The notes beneath the pieces were generated by a model that saw only the letters and a list, made by a program, of their open reading frames with translations, made no database searches and was not told the DNA's origin. From contig CACXGJ010000066.1 in assembly GCA_902767125.1 (NCBI GenBank), forward strand, positions 1 through 8,114: a stretch of 8,114 bases of DNA. Direction: 5' to 3'. This document shows, in pieces, positions 1 to 6,141 of this stretch. Positions within the stretch are counted from its first letter, which is position 1; every line of letters begins with the position of its first letter. The stretch comes from an uncultured Ruminococcus sp. (GTDB lineage: Bacteria; Bacillota; Clostridia; Oscillospirales; Acutalibacteraceae). The translations under genes were made by a program, and so were the position numbers.

Positions 1-771
1 GCCCGTCAGATCAAGTGACACAACACGCTTGTTCTTGAGCGGTTCGGGGACATCTCCCGATACTATCTTCAAGGCAAGTCCCTCGGCTATCGCTGTTTTG
101 CCGACACCCGGTTCGCCTATCAGGCAAGGATTATTTTTCGTTCTCCTTGAAAGTATCTGTATGACTCTCTCAATCTCATTCTGTCTGCCGATAACCGGAT
201 CTATCCCGCCTTTTTTGGCTATTTCCGTCAAGTCCCTGCCGAATTTATCGAGCAGCTTTGTCTTTCCGCCCGACCTGCTGTTTTCATCACTGCTTTTGGC
301 ATTTTCGTGAACAAATCCGTTATCGCTGTCACCTCCGCCGAGGGCTTCATTGAGTGACCTTACGATATCATTCGGGCGTATTCCCATTGCCTGTAAAAAT
401 CTTACTGCATAGCTATCACCGTCTGATATAAGAGCTATCAATATATGCTCTGTACCAACGTAATTATGTCCCATATTTGCAGCCTGCATTATAGCCGTCT
501 GCAAAACCCTCTTTGTCCTCGGAGTAAAATCATCGGGTGTCAGCTTTGTATTTTCACCTGTGCCTATCTCCTCTTTGATAAGCTCCTCCAATTTATCCGA
601 ATCTGCACCGCATTTATCCAATACCGTATAAGCCGCACCGTCCTCATTCTGCAAAAGTCCAAGCAAAATATGTTCGCTGCCTACATAAGTATGCCCCATA
701 CTCTGTGCGGATTCTATCGCTAAATTAATAGCATTATTCGCCTTTTCCGTAAAACCATTGAATTTATACAT
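1..771 (-). CDS. clpC: ATP-dependent Clp protease ATP-binding subunit ClpC (5' part; runs off left edge)
   Basis: This is the first 257 codons of an AAA+ unfoldase that feeds substrates to ClpP; the known family is about 810 residues, so roughly two thirds lie outside the window. The protein starts MYKFNGFTEKANNAI and has two Clp_N repeats (about residues 1-70 and 78-145), a charged linker (about 146-172), then the start of the D1 ATPase domain with Walker A GEPGVGKT at 219-226. Each Clp_N repeat contains a YVG(S/T)EHIL motif. Its glutamates (E33 and E108) align with B. subtilis ClpC Glu32 and Glu106, which bind phospho-arginine, so this protein should recognise McsB-marked substrates. The ATG at 769-771 has an AGGAGG site at 779-784, 7 bases upstream. 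It is the last visible gene of the ctsR operon, 46 bp after mcsB. The frame is open to base 1, so the cut is an edge effect and not a truncation. Confidence 0.97.
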   Translation of the reverse strand, partial: MYKFNGFTEKANNAINLAIESAQSMGHTYVGSEHILLGLLQNEDGAAYTVLDKCGADSDKLEELIKEEIGTGENTKLTPDDFTPRTKRVLQTAIMQAANMGHNYVGTEHILIALISDGDSYAVRFLQAMGIRPNDIVRSLNEALGGGDSDNGFVHENAKSSDENSRSGGKTKLLDKFGRDLTEIAKKGGIDPVIGRQNEIERVIQILSRRTKNNPCLIGEPGVGKTAIAEGLALKIVSGDVPEPLKNKRVVSLDLTG

Positions 772-817
772 AAAAATACCTCCTCTGTATATCAAATCAC
801 TTATTGCCAACTGCTGA

Positions 818-1876
818 TTATTCTTCAAGTCTGTGGCTTGAAGGCACCTGCGGCTTCATCAATGCACTTCTCACAAGCTCTGCCCTTATCCTGTCACGCT
901 CCTGCGGAGTCAGCTTCTTGCCGATATTCTTCATGAGCGTTGCAGGCTGTATTTCGATGAACAGACGGTTTATTGTGGGAAGGTCTATCCCTGTAAGTAT
1001 CTCCGACTCCACCCCGAAACGCACATTTGAAAGAAGCTGCATACATTCCTCATTGCTCATGAGCTTTGCATACTGAAGTATTCCGTATGAACGGTATACC
1101 TTATCCTGAATCGTGATATTCTTTTTCAGATTTTCACGGGCATTTCTCTCCTGTGTGACAAGCTGATATGCTATGTCACGGAGATTATTTACAGCCTCCT
1201 GTTCGGATATGCCGAGTGTCACCTGATTTGAAAGCTGATATATAGCTCCCTTCGGCTCTGTTCCCTCTCCGTACATTCCTCTTATGACAAGCCCCAGCTT
1301 GGAAAGGGATGAGCTTATCTTTCCCATTGCACCGCTTTCCTTTAGTGAAGGGAGATGAAGCATCAATGATGCTCTCATGCCTGTGCCGATATTTGTCGGA
1401 CACTGCGTAAGATAGCCCAATTTATCATTGAATGCAAAATTCAACTGCTCATCGAGAAGTGTATCTATCTTATCCGCCAGATCATAGGTACTTTCAAGGT
1501 TCATCCCCTGACTTATCACCTGTATTCTTATATGGTCTTCTTCGTTTATCATTATACTGACTGATTCGTCATCAAGCAGAAGAAGTCCTCTGCCCTGTCT
1601 TTCGGATATAAATTCGGGACTTACAAGATGTCTTTCAACAAGTGATACCGCTTCCTCCTGCGTAAGCTCCGACATCTGGATATATCCAAACCTGCCCGAT
1701 ATCGCCGAATGTCCGTCAAGAACGGCTGATTTCACAATAGATGCGACCTGTCTTTTCTTCTCGTCCGTGAGCCTGCACGGAAAAGGATACTCCCGAAGAT
1801 TCCTGGCAAATCTTATTCTTGTACTTATCACAACATCATTGACATCTTTCAGTGTGTCAAATTTCTTTTCACTCAT
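818..1876 (-). CDS. mcsB: Protein-arginine kinase McsB
   Basis: McsB, a bacterial relative of creatine/arginine kinases, phosphorylates arginines on CtsR and on damaged proteins, tagging them for ClpCP. The 352-residue protein is full length for the family. Visible motifs: the nucleotide-binding STRIRFARN stretch (18-26), the NEEDH segment (111-115) carrying the conserved acidic residues, the guanido-kinase signature CPTNIGT (159-165, with C159), and the G-rich RGMYGEGTEPKG loop (199-210). Near the C-terminus RDRIRA (327-332) matches the RDXXRA motif that forms the allosteric phospho-arginine pocket in B. subtilis McsB, so feedback activation is probably retained. The ATG at 1874-1876 is preceded by a modest purine-rich site (AGGGAAAGGAA, 1886-1896). 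It lies 23 bp after mcsA and 46 bp before clpC, consistent with one transcript and translational coupling. Nothing catalytic appears missing. Confidence 0.97.
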   Translation of the reverse strand: MSEKKFDTLKDVNDVVISTRIRFARNLREYPFPCRLTDEKKRQVASIVKSAVLDGHSAISGRFGYIQMSELTQEEAVSLVERHLVSPEFISERQGRGLLLLDDESVSIMINEEDHIRIQVISQGMNLESTYDLADKIDTLLDEQLNFAFNDKLGYLTQCPTNIGTGMRASLMLHLPSLKESGAMGKISSSLSKLGLVIRGMYGEGTEPKGAIYQLSNQVTLGISEQEAVNNLRDIAYQLVTQERNARENLKKNITIQDKVYRSYGILQYAKLMSNEECMQLLSNVRFGVESEILTGIDLPTINRLFIEIQPATLMKNIGKKLTPQERDRIRAELVRSALMKPQVPSSHRLEE

Positions 1877-1899
1877 AATGATTCATTCCTTTCCCTGAT

Positions 1900-2394
1900 T
1901 CATGTATTATTCTTCTCAAGCTCTTTTATGCTGTCACGAAGCTGTGCCGCTTTTTCAAACTCCTGCTCCCTGATAGCCTTTTGAAGCTCTGACTTGAGCC
2001 TTGCAAGCTCATTCTGAATCTTCACCTGTGTGCCTGCCGAATGTGCGAGCTTTCCTATGTGCGAGGTTCTTCCGTGTATCCTCTGTATCGAAGGGATCAG
2101 CTCCTCATAGAACACATCATAGCAATTCGCACAGCCGACCTTGCCTGATCTTGCGATATCCTCGAAGCTGCTGCCACAGCACTGACAGCGTTTTGCTGCA
2201 CGTGATGCTGTCGGGAAGCTGTCCATAAAGCTGCCGAACAGCTTATCAAGATCAAATCCCATATTCCCGAAAAATGAACCGTAGCCCATTTTATTCGCAC
2301 ACTCCGAACACAGATCGTATTCCTTCAATTCTCCGTTAAGTATAGTTTTTATATGTGTAGTAGCCTGTCTTTTTCCGCATGATTGACACAACAT
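1900..2394 (-). CDS. mcsA: McsA, zinc-binding activator of McsB (UVR-domain protein)
   Basis: McsA binds and stimulates the arginine kinase McsB and takes part in control of CtsR; it is cytosolic. The 164-residue protein has four CXXC pairs: CQSC (3-6), CSEC (29-32), CQCC (70-73) and CANC (88-91). These fit the two zinc-finger modules known for the family. A C-terminal UVR (UvrB/UvrC interaction) helical hairpin spans about 128-161 and includes EFEKAAQLRDSIKELE. C72 is an extra cysteine inside the third pair. The ATG at 2392-2394 has a GGAGG site (2404-2408) with a 9-base spacer, and the gene follows ctsR after 22 bp. Its position between ctsR and mcsB is the standard Firmicute order. All four metal-ligand pairs are intact, so I expect a functional protein. 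Confidence 0.96.
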   Translation of the reverse strand: MLCQSCGKRQATTHIKTILNGELKEYDLCSECANKMGYGSFFGNMGFDLDKLFGSFMDSFPTASRAAKRCQCCGSSFEDIARSGKVGCANCYDVFYEELIPSIQRIHGRTSHIGKLAHSAGTQVKIQNELARLKSELQKAIREQEFEKAAQLRDSIKELEKNNT

Positions 2395-2416
2395 AATTCA
2401 TTACCTCCGTCTTTTA

Positions 2417-2881
2417 TTAATTTTGCAGGATAACCAATGTTATCAGCATATTTTTCATTACAGCCGCTCTTAAGATATCTCTCTGCTCCTGCGGCACATT
2501 TGAATATACATTATCGGAAAGGGCTGATGATATCAAAACCCTGTCATACTCCGATATAAGCCCCTGTGCCGACATATTTCCCAAAACAGCCTGTGCTGTT
2601 GCCGATGATATCCTGTCACCTATCGAATTGACTATGTGCATCAGGGCAACCCGTCTGTCAGTCGTGACTCGTGTTATCTTGATATAGCCTCCGCCTCCAC
2701 GTCTGCTTTCGACAATATATCCCTGTTCGGGCGTAAATCTCGATGTTATGACATAGTTTATCTGACTCGGAACACACCCCAATATACCTGCAAGCTCATT
2801 CCTTTGTATCTCGGCATTTCCATCGCTTTCATCAAGCATCTTTAATATATACTGTGCAACAAGATCGCTCATCTTCATCAT
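2417..2881 (-). CDS. ctsR: Transcriptional repressor CtsR of class III heat-shock genes
   Basis: CtsR is a dimeric winged-helix repressor that blocks clp and ctsR-operon promoters at normal temperature and releases DNA on heat or stress. The 154-residue length equals that of B. subtilis CtsR. The N-terminal helix-turn-helix (about 5-50, including ILGCVPSQINYVITSRF) is followed by the glycine-rich wing ESRRGGGGYIKI (58-69). In the characterised family this wing is the thermosensor, and its arginines (here R60/R61) are the McsB phosphorylation region. Residues about 80-154 form the dimerisation and ClpC-interaction domain. Two ATGs stand in tandem; the first (2879-2881) is preferred because AGGAGG (2889-2894) is 7 bases upstream. 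It is the first gene of the operon. Three CtsR boxes at 2909-2981 indicate autorepression. Confidence 0.97.
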   Translation of the reverse strand: MMKMSDLVAQYILKMLDESDGNAEIQRNELAGILGCVPSQINYVITSRFTPEQGYIVESRRGGGGYIKITRVTTDRRVALMHIVNSIGDRISSATAQAVLGNMSAQGLISEYDRVLISSALSDNVYSNVPQEQRDILRAAVMKNMLITLVILQN

Positions 2882-2908
2882 TCAGCCACCTCCTGTATCT
2901 TTTTTGTC

Positions 2909-2925
2909 TTTGACTTTCTTTGACC
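2909..2925 (-). promoter_or_regulatory. CtsR box 1 (perfect consensus, just after the start of transcription)
   Basis: Read on the minus strand this is GGTCAAA-GAA-AGTCAAA, an exact match to the published CtsR operator RGTCAAA-NAN-RGTCAAA. It lies at about +5 to +21 relative to the predicted start near 2929, where bound repressor would block initiation or early elongation of the ctsR operon. Confidence 0.93.
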
Positions 2926-2935
2926 TTGTGAGTTT

Positions 2936-2964
2936 ATTGTATATCAAAAGTCAGAAAAGGTCAA
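2936..2964 (-). promoter_or_regulatory. Sigma-A-type promoter of the ctsR-mcsA-mcsB-clpC operon
   Basis: On the minus strand, -35 TTGACC (2964-2959) and -10 TACAAT (2941-2936) are separated by 17 bp; each hexamer differs from consensus at one base. The predicted start is near 2929, giving a leader of about 47 nt to the ctsR ATG. The -35 hexamer is itself part of a CtsR heptad, so repressor and RNA polymerase compete for the same bases. Confidence 0.85.
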
Positions 2965-2965
2965 A
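2949..2965 (+). promoter_or_regulatory. CtsR box 2 (overlaps the -35 element)
   Basis: On the plus strand this reads AGTCAGA-AAA-GGTCAAA. The second heptad is perfect and the first has one mismatch; the 3-base spacer fits NAN. Its second heptad contains the ctsR -35 hexamer in reverse complement. It is inverted relative to box 1. Confidence 0.82.
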
Positions 2966-2981
2966 GTCAGTAAAAGTCAAA
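2965..2981 (+). promoter_or_regulatory. CtsR box 3 (behind the -35 element)
   Basis: On the plus strand this reads AGTCAGT-AAA-AGTCAAA. The second heptad is perfect and the first is degenerate in its last two bases, the same pattern as box 2. It overlaps box 2 by one base and repeats it with a 16-bp period. It is weaker evidence alone than box 1, but the repeat makes a chance match unlikely. Confidence 0.68.
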
Positions 2982-3078
2982 TTCCAATATTTACACATCC
3001 GTTTACTGTTTTTTTCTCAATCATGCTCTCTTTTTCTTATTTTTTCATACACATACATTTTATTTTACATTATTTCTC

Positions 3079-3107
3079 TTGACATAACTCAACTTATATT
3101 GTAAATT
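3079..3107 (+). promoter_or_regulatory. Promoter of the plus-strand carboxypeptidase gene
   Basis: A perfect -35 TTGACA (3079-3084) is followed after 17 bp by TAAATT (3102-3107), a 4/6 match to the -10 consensus. The predicted start is near 3114, just ahead of the AGGGGTG ribosome site at 3116-3122, so the leader is only about 14 nt. The nearest CtsR box ends 97 bp upstream of the -35, so CtsR control of this promoter is not indicated. Confidence 0.6.
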
Positions 3108-3115
3108 TGTTTTAT

Positions 3116-3122
3116 AGGGGTG
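3116..3122 (+). promoter_or_regulatory. Ribosome binding site fixing the start at 3128
   Basis: AGGGGTG lies 5 bases before the ATG at 3128-3130. The alternative in-frame TTG at 3107 precedes this site and overlaps the predicted -10 element, so it would not be on the mRNA. Confidence 0.7.
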
Positions 3123-3127
3123 ATATA

Positions 3128-4270
3128 ATGTCCGATTTAAATATCATTGACATCTCAAAGACCGTTAAAACAAAAAAGAAAAATAATTTCCTGATGAAAT
3201 TTTCGGCTGTACTCTGCTCAATAGCCGTTCTTGGCGGAATAGGCTATACCGTCTATTTCGTTGACACCCATCAAAAGGAAAGGCTTGCCGTACAAAATGC
3301 CGCAAAAGAATTGCCTATGCCCGATATTCCAAAGCCTGTCCTAAAATTGGAGGACTATGATGCCAACAGACCTGTCTACAAAAATGAAAGAAATTTTACA
3401 TTCAATGAATCAAGATTGAGCAAGAGAAATTACAGGGTACTCACAAGAAGCATTACCGCAAGCTATTCGGTATTGTATGATGTATCGGCTGACGAAATTA
3501 TCTTCGAGGAAAATTCCGATAAAAAATGCTATCCTGCAAGCACTACCAAATTACTTACCGCTATTGTGGCTTCAAAAATAATTACCGACCATCAAATGAT
3601 AATAACGGTCGGTAATGAGATAAAACTGATAGGTGAGGAATCAAGCTCTGCAGGACTTAAAATGGGCATGAAGCTCACCTTTGAGACACTTATGGACGCT
3701 ATGATGCTCCCGTCGGGCAATGATGCGGCTTATACAATGGCTGTAACGGCTGCCAGGATATACCGCAATGATCCTACCATTCCGAGCAAGGAGGCTGTCG
3801 AAATATTCGTTGACCTCATGAATGATGCGGCAATTCAGATAGGTGCAAATAACTCTCACTTTGTAAACCCCGACGGCTGGCATGACAAAAATCATTATAC
3901 TACCGCAAAAGACCTTGCCAAGATCAGCGTATATGCAAAAAGCATTCCCGTCATCGCAAATTCATGCAGCACACATTATGCCGAAAGAAAGCTCATAAAA
4001 GGCGGCATGATCTACTGGGTAAATACAAATATCATGCTCAATGATTACTATGCCTGCTATTCACAATACTGTGACGGTCTCAAAACAGGCTATACTGACG
4101 AGGCAGGCTCCTGTGTCATTGCCTCTGCAACTATGGATGACCATACTTTCATAGCCGTTGTAATGGACGGACAAAACGGCTATTCAAAATATGATGATGC
4201 AAATCTGATGTTCCGGCACGGCTTCAAGCTATATGACCTCAAATATACCTATGGTCCCCCAAAGGCTTAA
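3128..4270 (+). CDS. Membrane-anchored D-alanyl-D-alanine carboxypeptidase (peptidase S11 family)
   Basis: This is a 380-residue penicillin-binding-protein-like serine peptidase, predicted to remove the terminal D-Ala from peptidoglycan stem peptides outside the membrane. The three active-site motifs are present: STTK (138-141, with catalytic S138 and K141), SGN (196-198) and KTG (319-321). The N-terminus is a Lys-rich cytosolic stretch (about 1-24), one hydrophobic segment (about 25-45), and a Pro/charged linker containing LPMPDIPKP to about residue 110. The hydrophobic segment has no clear signal-peptidase site, so I infer an uncleaved anchor. The protein ends soon after the transpeptidase-like fold, with no PBP5_C beta domain or C-terminal amphipathic anchor. 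It differs in both respects from the S11 gene facing it at 4267-5421. The ATG at 3128 is chosen for its AGGGGTG site. The gene is divergent from ctsR and its stop overlaps the neighbour's stop. A sporulation- or division-specific role cannot be read from the sequence. Confidence 0.9.
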   Translation: MSDLNIIDISKTVKTKKKNNFLMKFSAVLCSIAVLGGIGYTVYFVDTHQKERLAVQNAAKELPMPDIPKPVLKLEDYDANRPVYKNERNFTFNESRLSKRNYRVLTRSITASYSVLYDVSADEIIFEENSDKKCYPASTTKLLTAIVASKIITDHQMIITVGNEIKLIGEESSSAGLKMGMKLTFETLMDAMMLPSGNDAAYTMAVTAARIYRNDPTIPSKEAVEIFVDLMNDAAIQIGANNSHFVNPDGWHDKNHYTTAKDLAKISVYAKSIPVIANSCSTHYAERKLIKGGMIYWVNTNIMLNDYYACYSQYCDGLKTGYTDEAGSCVIASATMDDHTFIAVVMDGQNGYSKYDDANLMFRHGFKLYDLKYTYGPPKA

Positions 4271-5421
4271 AAAGCTATATTCCCCGAAATACTCCCGAAT
4301 ATCATTTTGAATATCTTCAGGAAATTTATCTGTTCCGCATTCTCGACGGCAGTGATCGGATACTCTGCTATCTGTTTACTGTCGCTTTTATATATCATCT
4401 TTCCCAGAACAGCTCCCTTTTCAACAGGTGCATCTATCTCCTGCGGCAAAATTATCTCCGAGGTTATCTTCTCGCTCTCACCTTTCTTTATCAGAAATGA
4501 GGCATCTATCCTTGCATCTGTCTTTATTTTATCGGTCATGCCATTCCTGACCGAAATTTCCGTCACCGCCCCATCGGGAACCTTTGGAGTATACATACCG
4601 TAATTCGCAAAGCCATAATCAAGTATCTTTGAGGCATCCGAAAATCTGCTCTTTCCCGTCTGACTTCCCAAGACTACCGCTATCAGACTCAATCCGTCAC
4701 GCTCTGCCGTTGCACTTATACAGCTCCCTGCCTTTGAAGTCGTACCCGTTTTCAGTCCTGTTATACCCCTGTAGCTTTTCAGAAGTTTATTTGTATTGAC
4801 AAGCTGTGTCTTTCCTCCACGAAGTGTATCCATCCATATATTACTGTAATCATATATCTTCTTATGCTTCGTCAGCTCCCTCGACATTACCGCTACATCA
4901 TATGCACTTGTTACATGACCGTCTTCGTCAAGTCCGTTGCAGTTCTTGAAAACTGTCTCCTTCATCCCCAATGCTTTCGCCTTTTTATTCATCTGCGAAA
5001 CAAATTCCTCCTCCGTTCCGCATATATATTCTGCCAATGCCACAGCCGCATCATTTGCACTTGCTACAACTGTCGCCTTTATCATCTCATCCACTGTCAT
5101 CGTTTCACCGACCTCGAGCCATATATCCGAACCTCCCATTGATGAGGCGTGTTCCGAGGCTGTCACCGTATCCGACAACGATATCTTTCCGCTGTCGAGA
5201 GCTTCCATCACAAGTGTCAGTGTCATCACCTTGGTTATTGATGCACACGCCCTTACTTCATGGGCATTTTTTTCATACAGCACTTTTCCTGTTTTCTGAT
5301 CCATAAGCACCGCTGACGGTGCCGTTATCTCATTATCAGACAATGCACCCGCACTCAAGCCGAAAGGCACACACAAGATCATTGCCATCAATACAGCACT
5401 CATCTTTTTCAAAAAAAACAT
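4267..5421 (-). CDS. Secreted D-alanyl-D-alanine carboxypeptidase, PBP5-like (peptidase S11 with C-terminal domain)
   Basis: This 384-residue low-molecular-weight PBP trims the terminal D-Ala of stem peptides at the outer membrane face, limiting cross-linking. A signal peptide covers about 1-26 (MFFLKK, a hydrophobic core, then LSAGA as a likely cleavage region). The catalytic motifs are SITK (61-64, S61 and K64), SAN (121-123) and KTG (224-226). Residues about 278-360 fit the PBP5_C beta domain, and the tail INFLKIFKMIFGSI (365-378) looks like the amphipathic membrane-anchoring helix of PBP5/DacF proteins. The frame is open to 5547, but the ATG at 5419-5421 is preferred: GGAGGT (5427-5432) is 5 bases upstream, and the longer form would bury the signal peptide and overlap maf. 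It resembles B. subtilis dacF/dacA-type genes, but the exact paralogue is not decidable here. Its own promoter lies at 5452-5481. Confidence 0.94.
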   Translation of the reverse strand: MFFLKKMSAVLMAMILCVPFGLSAGALSDNEITAPSAVLMDQKTGKVLYEKNAHEVRACASITKVMTLTLVMEALDSGKISLSDTVTASEHASSMGGSDIWLEVGETMTVDEMIKATVVASANDAAVALAEYICGTEEEFVSQMNKKAKALGMKETVFKNCNGLDEDGHVTSAYDVAVMSRELTKHKKIYDYSNIWMDTLRGGKTQLVNTNKLLKSYRGITGLKTGTTSKAGSCISATAERDGLSLIAVVLGSQTGKSRFSDASKILDYGFANYGMYTPKVPDGAVTEISVRNGMTDKIKTDARIDASFLIKKGESEKITSEIILPQEIDAPVEKGAVLGKMIYKSDSKQIAEYPITAVENAEQINFLKIFKMIFGSISGNIAF

Positions 5422-5426
5422 ACCGC

Positions 5427-5432
5427 ACCTCC
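5427..5432 (-). promoter_or_regulatory. Ribosome binding site fixing the PBP5-like gene start at 5421
   Basis: GGAGGT read on the minus strand lies 5 bases before the ATG at 5421-5419. This excludes the open upstream extension to 5547 as coding. Confidence 0.85.
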
Positions 5433-5451
5433 AAAAGCCATTAACTACTGT

Positions 5452-5481
5452 ATTATATGCTTCGAGGATGCGGTATATTAA
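5452..5481 (-). promoter_or_regulatory. Promoter of the PBP5-like carboxypeptidase gene
   Basis: On the minus strand a perfect -10 TATAAT (5457-5452) is preceded after 18 bp by a 4/6 -35, TTAATA (5481-5476). The predicted start is near 5445, about 24 nt before the ATG. It sits in the 67-bp gap after maf, so the gene can be expressed independently of the upstream cluster, although read-through from maf is also possible because no terminator is visible. Confidence 0.62.
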
Positions 5482-5488
5482 ATTTTCT

Positions 5489-6127
5489 TTATTTCTTTTT
5501 TCGGCGTTTCGCTTCTTTTTTGTCTTCCTTATTATTCTCCGAATCAACGCTGAAGTCCTGATTCAGAAAATTATCTATCTCACGGCTCAATCTTGCAATG
5601 GGAAGTCCTACTATATTATAGTAGTCACCTCTTATTCCCTTGATAAATAATGCTGCCATACCCTGTATTGCATATCCGCCTGCCTTGTCATACGGCTCGG
5701 GGGTAACGACATAGCTCTCTATTTCTTCATCTGTGAGCGGATAAAATTCAACCTCCGTTGATTCCGAAAAGCTGTAGGATTTTCCCATGTAGAAAAGACA
5801 GCAGCCTGTAATGACACGGTGAACCTTGCCCGAAAGCAGCTTCATCATTTCCCTTGCATCATCGGTTGAACGGGGCTTGTTAAGTACCGCTCCGTCAACT
5901 ATAACGGCAGTATCACAGCCTATTACAAGCCATTTTTTATATGCCTTTGCAACAGTTTCGGCTTTTTGGTCTGCAAGGTACTGCGGATACTGCTCTACTC
6001 CCATTTCCTTTGGCACGACCTCCTTTATTCTTGACGGTATGACCTTGAACTCGTCATATATCCTTGAAAGCAGTTCCCGTCTTCTCGGTGATGCCGATGC
6101 TAAAATTACACCCTGTATTTTTTCCAT
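5489..6127 (-). CDS. maf: Maf family nucleoside triphosphate pyrophosphatase (septum formation inhibitor Maf)
   Basis: Maf proteins hydrolyse dTTP/UTP or modified NTPs to monophosphates and are linked to house-cleaning of nucleotide pools and to arrest of septation. The 212-residue protein has the family motifs in order: LASASPRRRELL (9-20), the DT catalytic motif (GCDTAV, with D72 as expected catalytic base), NKPRSTDDA (83-91), GKVHRVITG (100-108), the EPYDKAGGYAIQG stretch (144-156) and GDYYNIVGLP (167-176). A Cys at 71 precedes the catalytic Asp where Ala is common. The last 15 or so residues form a Lys/Glu/Arg-rich tail (from about N199) beyond the usual end of the fold. The ATG at 6125-6127 has a GAGGGAG site, and the gene follows rsmI after 14 bp, suggesting cotranscription. 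Confidence 0.95.
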   Translation of the reverse strand: MEKIQGVILASASPRRRELLSRIYDEFKVIPSRIKEVVPKEMGVEQYPQYLADQKAETVAKAYKKWLVIGCDTAVIVDGAVLNKPRSTDDAREMMKLLSGKVHRVITGCCLFYMGKSYSFSESTEVEFYPLTDEEIESYVVTPEPYDKAGGYAIQGMAALFIKGIRGDYYNIVGLPIARLSREIDNFLNQDFSVDSENNKEDKKEAKRRKKK

Positions 6128-6141
6128 TTCAATTTCTCCCT

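Noticed and set aside
29..310. Open frame of 93 codons on the plus strand near the left edge
   Set aside because: It is antisense to clpC, whose Walker A motif and Clp_N repeats are unmistakable on the other strand.
772..817. Separate internal promoter in the mcsB-clpC gap
   Set aside because: A TTGGCA and a TATACA are present on the minus strand but only 13 bp apart, which is too short. Operon transcription is enough to explain clpC.
2982..3078. Possible small gene or RNA in the AT-rich stretch between ctsR and the carboxypeptidase
   Set aside because: No ribosome site with a credible frame, no stable hairpin and no terminator were seen. It reads as T-rich spacer upstream of the 3079 promoter.
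3107..3127. Upstream TTG start for the plus-strand carboxypeptidase, adding 7 residues
   Set aside because: It overlaps the predicted -10 hexamer and lies before the only good ribosome site (3116-3122). The ATG at 3128 fits better.
3124..3129. TATAAT just before the carboxypeptidase ATG as a -10 element
   Set aside because: It overlaps the start codon and has no -35 at the right distance; the hexamers at 3079-3107 make a better promoter.
4264..4276. Small hairpin GCTT-AAA-AAGC at the convergent stop codons as a bidirectional terminator
   Set aside because: The stem is only 4 bp plus a possible G-U pair and has no adjacent U-tract on either strand.
4937..5299. Open frame of 120 codons on the plus strand
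   Set aside because: It is entirely antisense to the catalytic region of the PBP5-like gene, has no recognisable domain and is low-complexity Ser/Ala-rich. It is a shadow of the real gene.
5422..5547. In-frame upstream extension of the PBP5-like gene (42 residues)
   Set aside because: The extension would bury a clear signal peptide and run into maf. GGAGGT at 5427-5432 sets the start at 5421.
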